This document shows positions 37,665 through 53,035 of a stretch of DNA of 64,000 nucleotides, piece after piece; the first letter of the stretch is position 1; each line of letters starts with the position of its first letter. A program made the position numbers and the translations under genes. The stretch is from Rhodamnia argentea (lineage: Eukaryota > Streptophyta > Magnoliopsida > Myrtales > Myrtaceae). Below the pieces are notes generated by a model. The model was not told the DNA's origin. It saw nothing but the letters and a program-made list of their open reading frames with translations, and ran no database searches. The stretch is from positions 20,867,595 to 20,931,594 of the forward strand of contig NC_063160.1 of NCBI RefSeq assembly GCF_020921035.1, read 5' to 3'.

Positions 37665-38205
37665 CACTTAATCTTTCTTTTAACTTTTGAGTCAAGATTA
37701 AGTGCTCCAGTTCACCTAAATATAGTGGATATTCTGACCTTCTCAAGAATTTCAGGGAAATTTAGTTGATCTGAGTTTGATGAACTTAACGGGAAAGATC
37801 TTTTTTGATTGAGTCCATCCAGATTTTCCACGAGTTCAAAAATCTGTACTTGGATAACGGTGAAATAGAAGGTTTTTCTGTGAATCTCTCCATGAGAAAC
37901 CGGAAGCTTAATAGATATGAACTTCAAGCGTAACCTTAAAACTACATTTAATCAACTTTCTTAGATCAATCTACAATGTCATGTTGATCAGCACGACAAC
38001 TATTACAGATTTGATAAACATGGCAACTACAACGCACGCATTGTATGGCATGCTCTCTTGGATAAACGAAACACACTCATTCTTACCCTAGAGCTCAACC
38101 GGATTCTGTCTTCAATTTGACTCTCGGTTCAGTGAACCATAGATATCTGTTTACTGGGTCTGGTAAAAGCATACATCTTTGTCCATTCGAAGGATTTTAT
38201 TTGAA

Positions 38206-38321
38206 GATTATTTGCATGTTAATCTGAAAAACTGGATTATGATTATAACCTGAGAAGGACATACTCAAAGATTGTTTGCATGTTAATCTAAAAAACTGGA
38301 TTATGATTATGATCTGAGAAG
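38206..38321. repeat. 64-bp tandem duplication in the PAP E-F spacer
   Basis: Two copies (from 38206 and 38270) of a segment containing GCATGTTAATCT and AACTGGATTATGATTAT. Not duplicated in the block 1 counterpart. Confidence 0.75.
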
Positions 38322-38627
38322 TATGTCCTTCTCGTGCATCTCTTTAGATATGACAAACACTCATCACCGCAATATAGGAATTGTATTGAGAAATCAAAAT
38401 TAGTATTTATCAGCAAAAGTTTTACAGACATGTTTACTAGGAACTTCAACAGTCAAAATAACATCTACTGAAATTCCAGTATGAACCTTTCACTCACGAA
38501 AAAAAAAAAAAAAACTCTCTTGCAGAAACATAGTGCAGCAAATTCAAATGAGCCTAATTTCAGAACTTTCATTGTGAATGTATTGAGGAAATCCAAAGAG
38601 AACTTGTCCTGTCCTGTGTTATAACCA

Positions 38628-41600
38628 CTAAACACTTGTAGAATCATCAACTGGATGCCAGATCCTATTGAAGAACCACATAGAATCAGCTTCCACCGCG
38701 TAGCCATCCTGATTTCTGTGCCAGTTATAATATGCATGTGTTCGATTCTTAATATCGAACATCGCGTGGCCAAAGCTGACTTCTCGATATGCCGAGTATT
38801 TTGGCTGGGGTTCTGTCATGCTGCATGACAAAATCAGATATTTACATGATGAGACGGCAAGCAGAATAGTTATAAATAAATTAAGCAGTGATTTGTGAAG
38901 TAATTCATCTTACTTGGTAGCCAAACCTTCAAGATTCCCTCCATCGCCAATCGTTATGTACACTGGAGCTGATTGATCATGAACGGGGATGCACATGCCA
39001 TTCACGATGTTGTATGCAATGTTGGAAACACGTTCCTGTGACACTCATCAATCAGCCAGCAGTTCTTACATTCAAACTAGACAAACAAATAAACAGGATT
39101 TCTGGTTTCCTGATCATCCTCACGAATGATGTGAAAAATAAATTGTGTACTATGATTTCATTGGACAGAAATCGCTGTTGCTGTCGACATGCTAATTTCA
39201 TCTTCTCGGAGTACATTGAAATTGATGGTTTGATTGGACTAACTCATCAGAGTTGGCTTTATGCATCTTCCGATGGAAAGGCTATAACCGAAATAAAGCT
39301 GATGAATAAGTTAATAAGCAAAGGGAAACATTTCGACTTACAGATCGTTCATAGGCGTGGACATGCCCAGCAAACACAACATCTACTTTGTATTTCACGA
39401 ACCACGGTTCGAACATCACTCTCATGGTTTCACCTTCCATGTAGTGATAGTTGTAGCTATTGTACCACGGAGAGTGCATCATAACAATCAGCCACGGTGT
39501 CTCGCTCCTGTTAACTTTCGGTAGCTCTTCTTCAAGCCATTTGTACTGGGGAGTATATTTACCTTAGAAGCGAACAGAGGTAAAAGGAAATAAGCAGCAA
39601 GTGAGCTGCGATATCCAATAAGAATTGGCATTCTGAGAGACATGCCTCTATTTTACCTCTTGATATAACTCTACGTGTCATGATTACATCAAATCCAAAC
39701 GATTTTAAAGCCTAAGGAACTTTCATTTCCATTACTTGACGTTTGAAATTATCGAGGCCTTTTTGCTCCCACGAGTATGAGCAGTGTAATACATCAAAAG
39801 AAATATTGAAAGAAGGGATCCGTTTTCATCCACAGATATTAAAATAAATTTTCCTATTAATTCTTCATCTAATTTCCACTATGCAGATAAATCAATATCT
39901 TATTATGTCATCGAACTTTTCTCAAAAACATGGAGGTTCCATAGAGTAGCATCTCATTCTCATCTATGTTAGCTGGACAGTCAAGGACGTAGAAATCTTA
40001 CCATATGCAGAGTATGACGACAAGACTATGATGTAAGCCGAAGCTCTCTTGATCGAGTACCAAAAAGGCGCAGTGCTGTTTGATGCTCTATAAGGGGTGT
40101 GGTATCTGTTCGTAAAGGGCTTGAAGGGTTTATTTTCGCCCTGCAAAAAAAAAAGAATGTACAACATCATCAGTGGTGTCGTTTGTATGAGTTCATACAT
40201 CCTGAAACTCCCTCGGTAACGAAAGGGAAATGGTGGTTAGAAAACGAAAGGGCAAGGACTTACACCCCCTCCATATTTCTTGTAACACCATAAACACTGA
40301 TATTGTAAAGCGTTCATATGTTTAGTGAAACTACACTGGGTGACAGTCTAAGTTCTGCCAGTGTCTCGCCTTATATAAACCTCCAGATTAAATTTATTGC
40401 TTCCTTCAGTACCCCAAGTTTCTGATGAAGAGAAATAATGCAATATGAAGACACGGAACTTGGTTAGAGTTCTTAGCTACCAAAAGTGGCAGAGAATCGT
40501 TTGATCTAGTAACCACTATCAAAGCAAATTAACAATTAGTCGGATCGTAGAGATTTTTTTTTTTCTGTACCGTGTTATCACAGCAATAAAGTTATTAAGG
40601 CTTATGTGACTGTGAATGTGAAATAGATATGTCTCGTGGAAGTATAATGCTAGCACTCACGAGTTCAGGAGCGAAGTCGAGTTCGTGATTTCCTGCTGTC
40701 CATATCCAGGGTTGATAAGCTACGCTTCTTTCAGCAAACCTTCCCCATGTATCCCACCTCACATTGTCGTGGTTGGGATATTGATCCGCGTAACACAAGT
40801 CTCCAACAAACAATACAGTCTGCCCTTTCTGTGGATTATTTTCGTAATGGGTGAGCGTTAAGTTTGAATCAAAACTCTGACCAAGATCCCCTGCAATGTT
40901 CATCAGCATGCTGAGCATAGAAAGGAGTAGAACCACGGAGGCATATAAATTAACTGCAGAAATAAATTTGCTGCGACTTGCTGATGAACTTGACTATCAA
41001 AACTAAATGAGCAAAGACCAATTACAAAGGCAGGAATGAACTTTTGAAGTTACTGAGTCATTGACATATGTATGCATGATAATATGCTTTACTTACCTAT
41101 GAGACCGAAAGTGTATGGAACATCAGGGCCAACCTCTGGAGGAGTAGTGAACCAGAACTGTCGGACCGTTTGTCCAATTCCGACCTCATAACAGTATTTG
41201 GTGTTGTACTGCAATTAAAGGAAACAAACGTCAGTTATATTTACCAAATTTTACGCACTAAGCCCAAAAGATTAAAGTTTCCGGAGGAATCAAGAGATTT
41301 ACCATCAAGTTGTTGATGGTGCAATGGTGGATGTAACCAGAAGTATAATTGTAGAATTTATAACGATTAACTTTGCCCTTTGCCTTTTGCTTGTGCTCAC
41401 TGTTCTCGCTCCAGTAGAGCACTTCGCTGGACCCAGGTTCATCCGGAGTCACCCATGACACGATCACTCCTTTTCCCACACGATCTCCTTGTGTTATGTG
41501 TACCTAAAGACTCGCGCGGAAAGCCAATACCCAAATCAGAAACCACAAAGAATAGGACGAAATCAACAGCAGTAACCTCTACCAAAACCGAATTAACTTG

Positions 41601-41925
41601 ATTCAAGCTCGTCTCAGCGTCTCTCCACAAGCAGATGTCAACCATTTCACGAGTCACAAAAGAACAGGAGGAAAAGCTTGTGCTATGCTAAGAGAAAGAG
41701 CAAGAACACAAGCTCAGTTGAGACCTGTTGAGGGGCATTATAGCCAGGAGGCACTCGGAAAACGTCGCTATCCAGAGGCATGTCCACAGTTTTCTCCACT
41801 TTACGGACGAAAGCGCTGGTCTTCCCTCCATTGCACAAACCAGCCCCATTCAAAACCAGAACAATGACAAGAACAGCCCCAACAACAGCAACGGAACAAG
41901 AAGAAGAAGATCCCAGAACAGCCAT
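38628..41925 (-). CDS. PAP: Purple acid phosphatase F, 472 aa, 8 exons
   Basis: Exons (minus order): 41725-41925, 41303-41503, 41097-41208, 40661-40890, 40002-40140, 39342-39562, 38914-39035, 38628-38820 (1419 nt). Duplicate of PAP C with the same intron positions. All metal ligands are kept (D173, D202, Y205, N239, H324, H361, H363), but GDLSYAD is GDLCYAD and GNHEID is GNHELD. These conservative changes should not abolish metal binding. Signal-peptide-like hydrophobic stretch at about residues 11-27. The true start is the ATG at 41925, where similarity to PAP C begins; an upstream in-frame ATG at 41985 adds residues lacking counterparts. Upstream DNA to about 42450 is also shared with PAP C, so both may share expression control, but only F keeps a canonical TATA box. 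Confidence 0.93.
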
Positions 41926-42010
41926 CTTGGTCTTTATCCTGGGATAAGGAAGAGCACAAGAACCTACGCGACACACCCCCCACAACGTCTCACGTCAACC
42001 GCACTCCCCC

Positions 42011-42018
42011 TTATATAG
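42011..42018 (-). promoter_or_regulatory. TATA box of PAP F
   Basis: CTATATAA on the minus strand, about 86 bp upstream of the ATG at 41925. The homologous position in PAP C (29534-29541) reads CTACATAA, so the box has decayed there or improved here. Confidence 0.6.
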
Positions 42019-42449
42019 GTTCATTGTAATACCGAGGAACACGCCCCTGCAACATATAAAGAAGGAGGGATTTGCATAAAACTCGGGGAATATCCACGGG
42101 ACTATACGCATGTACAGGGCCTTTCGAAGGCTAAAATAAGAATTTCGCATCTCCTCGATTAAGGAAAGAGGCTTAGCTTTTTTTGAGGGAACATGCAAAA
42201 TGATTCTGTCTATTTCTTTCCTTCCCTTCTTGATGAGGACTATTCTAAGTACGCAGAGATTTCGTAATGGCAATGGCCAAAAAAGGAGAGAGGAAGGCAA
42301 TAATGTTTTGGACAACAATTGGGTGTTGCCCGACACTGCCAATTTCTTCCGCGGGCAACTGGTTTGGACTATCCATAGATGCCGGAGAAGAATCGACCAC
42401 TGCCAAGTTCTACCACATGTCCATTATCTATGTTCTTGTTCTCGACTCG

Positions 42450-45400
42450 GACAACTAGATTATAAGCTCCTGAATTCATAATTGACTAATAAGTTGGGCT
42501 CACGCTACATCCACTCATTTATTGGCTCCTAACACCTCATATCACATTGATTTGATTACATTAATCCTTGAGGCTTCAGGGTCCCGCTCTTAACTTAAGA
42601 TTATTTCTTAACTTTTTTTTCTCTCTTTTTTTTTTGTTTCAATTTTGTTAGAGACGAAATTACCTATGCTCCTCTCAAACAAAATTTGTTAAGGTTAAAT
42701 GTGGGGTCCGCTCTTGATTTAATGTTATTTTTTGCCTTCTTTTCTTCTCCTTTTGGAGCAAAATTGGTGTCCTCATCTTTCAAATAGCTAACGAATTATT
42801 GTGTTAATGAGTTGATATTTCTCTTGTTTTTTGTACTAAGAAACTACATAAAAAAACCTAAGCATAAGCAGAAGTGAAAAGAACCATGTACCAATTTTTG
42901 TTCGCATGTCATTCAATTACAACATTAATATGTATCATTAAGTTGTAATCCGTGTACTTCAATTGCTCAACTTTCATTTTATTAGGTGAATGCAGTAGTA
43001 CCATAGCCATTTATTTTTCATGCCCCTCGTTGCATGATGTTTTAAAAGATACGTTCAAAAAAATTAAAAATATGACAAAGTTAAGCACATAAAAAAGTCT
43101 AAACATCCATTATTATCATACAAATGCATAAGAAAATACCCCCTAAACATTATTACATAGAATACTATCTTTGCCTTGAGTATAATTAGCTGTTGATAAA
43201 TTGAAGATTATCTAATATGTTTTAACGTTTCGACAGACCAGAGGAAAATTATCATGAGATGGAGGGAACTACGTACTTCTTTTTGGGCTATAATTTACGT
43301 ACTCTTTTTGGGTCGGATTTTTACGTACTTATTTGTGCTATTTTTTGTCTTGTTGATTCGTGTTTCAAGGTATTGCGTGTGCTCATGTTTAGTATTTAAC
43401 GAATATTGCAATTTTATGTGTAGTGGTTTTTTTTGTGGTAAAAGTAAGTATTGTAATAGCTTTAACCAAACGCAAACTTTACAAAGGCGAAACCCGACAC
43501 CAACAAAGAAGCTTGCACTCAAGGTGAAACTTCATGTAAACTTTGGCAAAAAGTTCAATTAATACAAATGTTTACTCTTTTCTTCTTCTTTTTATTATTT
43601 TTCTTTGTGAAAATTTATGCCGATTCCATCATCGAGAGTAATATAATAAAAATGATATTAGCTAGGATAAGAGGCCGGCCAAATGTGTGAAAGTAGAGAC
43701 AAAGGTCGCGAATAGTTTCTCTGTTTTTCTTTTTTTCCATTCCCAAGAAAAGGTTTGGAATAAAAAAATGTTTGGTAAAATAAATTTATTTTTCTATTTT
43801 TGGGACAAATTTTTAGCCCAGAAATAGGTTTAGAACATAAATGAGAAGTATAAATTTTCAACATTTCTGTTTCTGTTTCTGAAAGAAGAATTCTTCTCAT
43901 TGCTCACTTCTTTTGTTTGACGTGTAGTCTTCTTCTCTCTTCTGTCCCTGTCGTTGGCCGTTGATCACCATCAACCGGTCACCGGCCACCGATCAAGGCC
44001 CAACAGCTAATAACTGCAGAAATTTTATGTTGTTACCGGACGATTTTCTATTCGGGAATTTAAATTTTTCGTCATTGTCAAAGCGTTTCTTTGCTCAAAA
44101 ACTTGTCCGGAGAATAAAAATAGAAAAATCTATTTATGGCTAGAAGTAACTCCCGGGAATAGAACCGTTTTCATTTGCTTCCAGTAACCCTAAGAATCCA
44201 AATGACAATAAAAGGCCAACTAGCACCTGTCCAATTTACAATCCGGATGGTGCACATGACGTGCCCAAGGGACTAATTTTCTTTTAGTACAGTCAAAAGC
44301 CACCAATTCAAGCTCCAAATTTGATCGTTAACCACCATTTTTATGTCAGCGTCAAATCATTTGAATTCCAATATTTAATCCCTTTTCAACATAATACCAG
44401 ATAAGAACACCAAAGCCCGCCCTTTGAAACGTTTTAAAAAAGTACAACCTTACATTAAAAAGTCTCAAAGAAAGTATAGCCTTTTGTACATTAGAAAAAA
44501 ACACTCAACATCACAAATCATGTATATTTAGAAAAAAAGACCTATTTTACACTTGTGGACCATTTTAGCAACCGTTAAATTTCCCGTGAAAATTTGCTGT
44601 CTACCGTCGTACGTGGTGGCCAACGTCGATGATAATTTGTGACACTTTGTCGCGTCCTTTCATAACCTGCCTGTTTAAGATAATTGAATTGCTAATTTTA
44701 CCTGACTTGACACGACCAAAAGCAATAAGGTGTGATACTTATGTCATTATTTCTCCAAGAAAGAGAGGGGGTGCGAGAAAAAAGATTCGGTCGGGAACAC
44801 AAACTTTCAAAATGTGGAAGAATAATGTAGAAAGGAAGATCCACTAGATTCTGTATGATCATGATTCACTTCCAACTGCTAACTAATAGTCAATCTAACT
44901 TGATCACATTAGTAGATTGCTTCCACACTCTATTAAGGAAGTATCCAAAACAAGAGTAACTCCTCACCCTCGTCCTAACAACAGAAACCACGTAAGAAGT
45001 TATGATTACTCGTTAAAAGTGATCATTCCATGATGATTCAAAATGGATGAGAGAATTGGCCATATCAAAGAAAAGTAGAGATTTCGAATTCCTTCCCTGA
45101 CTACGCTTGAGCCCATTATCGCTCATAAACAGAAGCCTCGAATGATCACATTGGCACAGGACGAACGCACAAACCGTAAGCCAATATCAAGCTAAGGATC
45201 GGGCTTCCTACGTGCGAACCATCGCGACCGCAATCTCTACCCTTTTGCATGACTAGAAAAGACAACAATCAGATACATACGTGCACGCGAAAACACCTCA
45301 CGTTTGACGTGCCTCTACTTTGTTCTATTCCATAAATTATCTTGCTTAACTGATAAAATTCACGTCATAAATTCTTCGGAAGCCGATTACATGTGTATCG

Positions 45401-45564
45401 ATGAAACAAACCACAAAGTAAAGACCGAGCAACACGCCGGTAGACTCTGGACACTGATGACTATTTACTTTCTTACATCCTTATTTGCGTGCCCAGCTTG
45501 TTATTGGTGGTCGATTGTCAAATTGGGTAACTAATGAAATTCAAAGAACAATCCAAACAATGCA
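42450..45564. other. AT-rich spacer, block 2
   Basis: Collinear with the block 1 spacer up to about 45158, with extra AT-rich sequence near 42530-43260 and 43690-44160 not seen in block 1. Short ORFs only. No gene, RNA or full-length transposon supported. Confidence 0.5.
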
Positions 45565-45569
45565 TTAAG

Positions 45570-45960
45570 TACTCTCATTTCTCAAATAAAAGCTTAAGTG
45601 CCCTCTTTGTTTCAAAGAACGGCTTGACCAAGGAACATTTGTCATTTTTATTTTTTGATTTTTTTTATTTTTCTCATTTCTTTTTTTTTTCTTTGTTTTG
45701 AGCGGCGATCCTTGGCCAAGCCTAGCCACGGTGAGGTGAACCTCGCCCGGATCCGGGTGAGCCAACCTTGCCAGATCGGGCCTTGCCTCGTTGGCCACGA
45801 GCAAGGCTGCTCTTGTGGCTGTCGAGACAAGGGCGGTGACCCTCGTTGACCACGAATTAAAAAAAAAAGGAAAATAGAAAAAAGATAAGATAAGATAAAA
45901 TAAAAAATAATGAAAATACTTACCGCCTTTATTTAGATTTTTCCTTGAAATTTGTGCAAA
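45570..45960. mobile_element. Degenerate Mutator-like MITE (AT arms, GC core)
   Basis: Left part TTTCTCAAATAAAAGCTTAA resembles the inner arm subunits of MITE 2. A GC-rich core follows (about 45700-45850, CCTTGGCCAAG and GTGACCCTCG words as in the other cores). The right part CCTTTATTTAGATTTTTCC resembles a terminal arm. Terminal ends and TSD are not clean, so this is a decayed or truncated copy. Confidence 0.5.
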
Positions 45961-46485
45961 AGGTACCCGTTCTACAACTGAGATATGCCCGATAAGAGCT
46001 GCTCCATATCAGCATGGGAGGCTAGAGGCCAGGGGACTTCAGCGCCAGAGAACTGTGTCCCCCGTGACCATGACGTTTCTATGCACTCACTACCAGTTCA
46101 GGAGCAAACTGATTTCTTGATTTCCTGCCGTCCAAATCCAGGGGATAGGAGCTGCTCTTCATTCAGGAAATCTTCCCCATGCATCCCACCTCACGTTACC
46201 GTGCTTATAATCACCTTAAGTATGGACTTAAGTAAAATCTTAAACTGTTTCATCTTAAATCTCGTTCGGATCTCGAGATTCCTCAAATGTAAAGCAACAA
46301 GAGGGTACTTCCCGCCAACATGGAAGAAAAAGATATGCCCATCATCAAGGGAATCACGATGGGAAAGGTAGACTCCATGTCGGCTTTGATCGGCTACGGT
46401 TGGGTAGAGTCGTATAATAGCGTTCTACGTCCGGAGTGAGTCATCGGAGTTTCAGCTCTTATATTGTCGACTTGTGCTTTGCACG

Positions 46486-46533
46486 GTGTCTTTCAACATA
46501 CTTATCTGCAGCATACCCCTAGTTGAAAGACAC
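46486..46533. repeat. 12-bp perfect inverted repeat
   Basis: GTGTCTTTCAAC at 46486-46497 and GTTGAAAGACAC at 46522-46533, loop 24 bp, just outside the dispersed repeat at 46541. Could be a hairpin or the end of a small transposon. Confidence 0.6.
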
Positions 46534-46540
46534 TGTGTGA

Positions 46541-47018
46541 GACACCGACACGCGACACGTGGTACGACACGACGTAACACGATACGTCGACACGTCATTT
46601 CTAAAAAAGTAAAGAATTTCGATATAGTAAAACACGTCGTATATTAAAAGTATATTCTTATATATATGTGTATGTAAATATATCAATAGTGATTTTTTTC
46701 TTTTTCTTTTTCTTTTTTGTTAGAAATTCACAATTAGGTTTATTTGTGAGTGGCGGGGTATATTACTTAAGTATACATATTTTTGATAAATTTACATTTT
46801 AACTCATAATTTATTGAAAATGCTTAAAATTAATCTCATGCGTGTTGAAATGGCATGTTGGAATATTGGACTCATGAGTCACCGGCTTGTCTAGAGCGTT
46901 GGTCACGTATCGGATGTATGACGCTTGTTTACCACGTGCCGGTTGAGTGTCGAACAAGTATCGATATCCGAAACACATTCAATACGACAAGGAGGCCCCG
47001 GAGAGTGTCGGTGGTTCC
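46541..47018. mobile_element. Dispersed repeat, copy 1 (inside PAP relic G)
   Basis: Shares an ordered series of motifs with 62113-62505: GACACGCGA, GTCATTTCT, CACAATTAGGTTT, TTTTGATAAATT, CATAATTTATTGA, AATGCTTAAAATTAA, GGACTC, CACGT-rich TCGG words and a GAGAGTGTCGG / GAAGAGTGTTAG end. CACCGACAC near its start and GTGTCGGTG near its end form a 9-bp inverted pair. No coding capacity. Superfamily not assigned. Confidence 0.7.
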
Positions 47019-47129
47019 TAGTAATCATTTGTACAAGACAAGTCTCGATACCATTTGTCCTTTCTGCGAATTTTATTCGGAATGTGGTTGTGTCACCCGT
47101 TATCGAAACTCTAGCCAAGATCCCCTCAA

Positions 47130-48220
47130 TGATGTCCACGGATCTCAAAAGTCTTTGGCGAAATGCAAAGGATTTTAACCTAAAAGATTGTGGGGAAATT
47201 TCATAAATCTTGATACTTGTCTATCCAAAGTGCTAAAAGTAGGCTTTTAGCTTTAGCTTTCCCAAGGCTCAAGGTTCGTCAAAAAGGATTCACCAAACGC
47301 CTCGACCTTTTTTCAAGGAACTTTAAAGGGCCAAAGTACTTTTGAGAAAACTAAACCAAACACGTCCTAAGAAATTTCCGAAAGACCAGGTAAAGTCGGA
47401 TTCCTTGTGGCCTCTTGGAAGGGGATCTATCTCCTTGTGTTGCTTTTTGGGCATGCGCGTGGATCTCAGTCCCCGCATCACCTCACATCCTTTATGTTTC
47501 CAATGACCTCTCTTGATGAGCAGTGGTGTTGTAGAACTTGTATCAAAATTCCTCTCGATCATCACGTCTCTCAATTCTGCTCACGTACGACAGAAACTTC
47601 GTTTGGAGCTGCTTAATTTTAGATTTGAACTGATTTTAAGACATGCATTACCTCCGTCGAGTGGTTCGTGCATCACCTAGGCTATGATTTGAATCGGATC
47701 ACGGATGCATATGCTCCGACGAAGACATGATCTTGATTCCGAGACATGTTGGTGCGACTACTCCAAACATTAACTCTTGCATGTCTCAGAATCCTTATTT
47801 TTTGTGAAGTTATGTTTGGCTATCCTTTCTTCTTCTTCTTTTTTAATTTGAAAAATTCCTTGCAATAAGTACTTTATTGATATGAGAAAGCAATTGATCA
47901 CTACAAAGTAAGTTGACTGTGCGCTGTAGTTAAAAAAAAATGTATTTTCAAATTAAATAATTTATAAAATTAGTCCTCCTTATATTAAAATCTAAAAATT
48001 CATATTATAGACGAAAAAGAAAAGAAAAATTACGACGAGTGATGGCCATTATCTTGCCCAGGCAAATAACAAAAGTGAAGGACAAAGACGCTCAAAACTA
48101 GGAAGCAACCCCCAATCACCACTCAAAAAACTTGCCACTTGTCATTCGCTGATTGGCTCGTACTTTCCCCTTCGCTACAAGCAATCCCCCACTCTCTCTC
48201 GCTTGAAGGAACCATCTACG
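47130..48220. other. Spacer at the end of block 2 and RD19 upstream region
   Basis: 47450-47820 is the last stretch that matches block 1 (33460-33790). Beyond that the sequence is unique and leads into the protease promoter. No gene supported. Confidence 0.5.
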
Positions 48221-48226
48221 CTCACA

Positions 48227-48239
48227 CACGTGTATATAA
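48227..48239 (+). promoter_or_regulatory. G-box/ABRE-like CACGTG abutting a TATA box
   Basis: CACGTG (48227-48232) is followed at once by TATATAA (48233-48239), 73 bp before the start codon of the protease gene. A C/T-rich leader follows. RD19-class genes are known to respond to drought and salt; a G-box fits ABA or bZIP control, but that is inference. Confidence 0.65.
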
Positions 48240-48311
48240 CCGCGCCTCTGCTCCCCTCTCTATCACTCCCAATCTTCTTCTTCTTCTTCGCTCTCTCTCT
48301 CTCCCTCAAAC

Positions 48312-51821
<3,510 letters not shown>

Positions 51822-52360
51822 ACTCTGAGCTAGAGGTAATTGTCCTGTATATAAGGGTGGCAAATACTACATTTGTGAAGCTGTAGTAGTTTCTAAGTAT
51901 GGTGTGCCAATCTGATGTTTAGGAAGAAGAAAACATTACTTTATAGTTCTAGGGGTGGTCTGATTTGAAGTCTGAAAGCGTGAGTGTCAAAATGTTATAA
52001 AATTTAGCTTTATGACCTGCTCTACCAAATTTGTATCGGACGGAATTGGATACCTCTCATGCAGCATTCGGCCTGGTTTGATTAGGTCCCTTAGGTTTTG
52101 TTGTTTTACATTGTAAAGCAAGCTTGGAATTACAAAGTTTCTAAGTCCAATTGATGAACTGGATAGATTTAAGAAAGCCTCCTTGAATTTGGCCCAATTA
52201 ACCCGCTGTAAATCAGTTAGAAATAAACACGCAAGTGGGCTCACTTGGGGAAGCGATAATATGGGATAAGAAACATAAAATAACAGGAAGAATAATGACG
52301 TCTTAAACGCCTGAAATCTTCAACAAAAGTGGCCTGGGACTTCTAGCAAAATTGCGGAGT
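51822..52360. other. RD19 3' flank
   Basis: 3' UTR-like sequence and spacer. No gene or repeat recognised. Confidence 0.5.
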
Positions 52361-52369
52361 TCTCGCGGG

Positions 52370-53035
52370 CCTTTGGGCCTTCGAGGCAGACTTAGTGGGC
52401 CACATAAATGGGCCGAACTTGTTGCAAATGTTCCCCGATGGGGCCGAACTTTGAGCCTTGTTAACGCCCAGACTTTGGATAGTGGATCCTGATCGAGCCT
52501 ATTTTGGCCTGGGCCTACGTAAATGGTCCTCAATCCAACGAGTACTCCCAATATTATGCCTTCGTATGCCCCTCCACAAGCAACAAGGAGCGAAAGAAAA
52601 AAGACCCCGGTAAGAGGCTGGTCCAATCGGGGACCTGATCTAGTAAATGGGTCGTGCTTAGGGATAATGAGCCCATTATGAGCAGGATTAATACGCCTTT
52701 TGGGCCGCATAATGGGCCGAATTAATATGGCCCTGGTTGGGCCAAAAATGGGCCGTGCTTCTGTCCTGGGCCTGTTTACATTTAAAATGGGCCAGATTGG
52801 ATCTGTTGGGCTTTAGTTAGGGCCGCAGTTTAGGGTAATGGACTTTGGGCCGAACAATAGGCCTGACTTTGGGCCCGGCATGCCTTCGAATGGGTTGTAC
52901 TTTTGCCTCTTTGGGCCTGTGACCTTTTGTGTCCCTAGTTAAGGAGCCGTACGTTTGGCCCTGTATAGTGGTTACAGGTTGGACCCGACAGGCCGGGCCT
53001 AGAAATGGGCACTATAGGTCTGCTCGGCCCAGGAA
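52370..53035. other. TGGGCC-rich segment between convergent genes
   Basis: About 13 exact TGGGCC on the plus strand and one GGCCCA in ~665 bp, often as AATGGGCCG or TTTGGGCCG. Chance would give well under one. TGGGCC is the site II/TCP-type element of plant promoters, but here it lies between the 3' ends of RD19 (plus) and VHA-a (minus). The minus-strand ORF at 52303-52710 seems a by-product. Confidence 0.65.

Larger units (their letters stand above)
46070..47130 (-). pseudogene. PAP exon-4 relic G, interrupted by an ~810-bp insertion
   Basis: The minus strand at 47125-47031 matches the first part of PAP C/F exon 4 (GGGATCTTGGCTAGAG start, degraded GQTVLF region). At 46213-46092 it matches the second part (WGRF-like, WIW, PEL-like end followed by a GTGAGTGCAT donor). 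The two halves are in the right order but separated by 46214-47030. No other PAP exon could be found near it. Multiple stops. Possible TSD at the break: ATAATCACCT against GTAATCATTT. Confidence 0.78.
36060..47830. repeat. Segmental duplication, block 2
   Basis: Paralogous to 22790-33800 (anchors listed with block 1). It contains PAP pseudogene E (counterpart of B), intact PAP F (counterpart of C), and the long spacer ending near 47.8 kb. It lacks MITE 3 and the 25965 insertion. It carries an extra PAP exon-4 relic (46.07-47.13 kb) with no counterpart found in block 1. Confidence 0.83.

Noticed and set aside
52303..52710. 135-codon minus ORF between RD19 and VHA-a
   Set aside because: Generated by the GGCCCA-rich segment; no family resemblance or start context.
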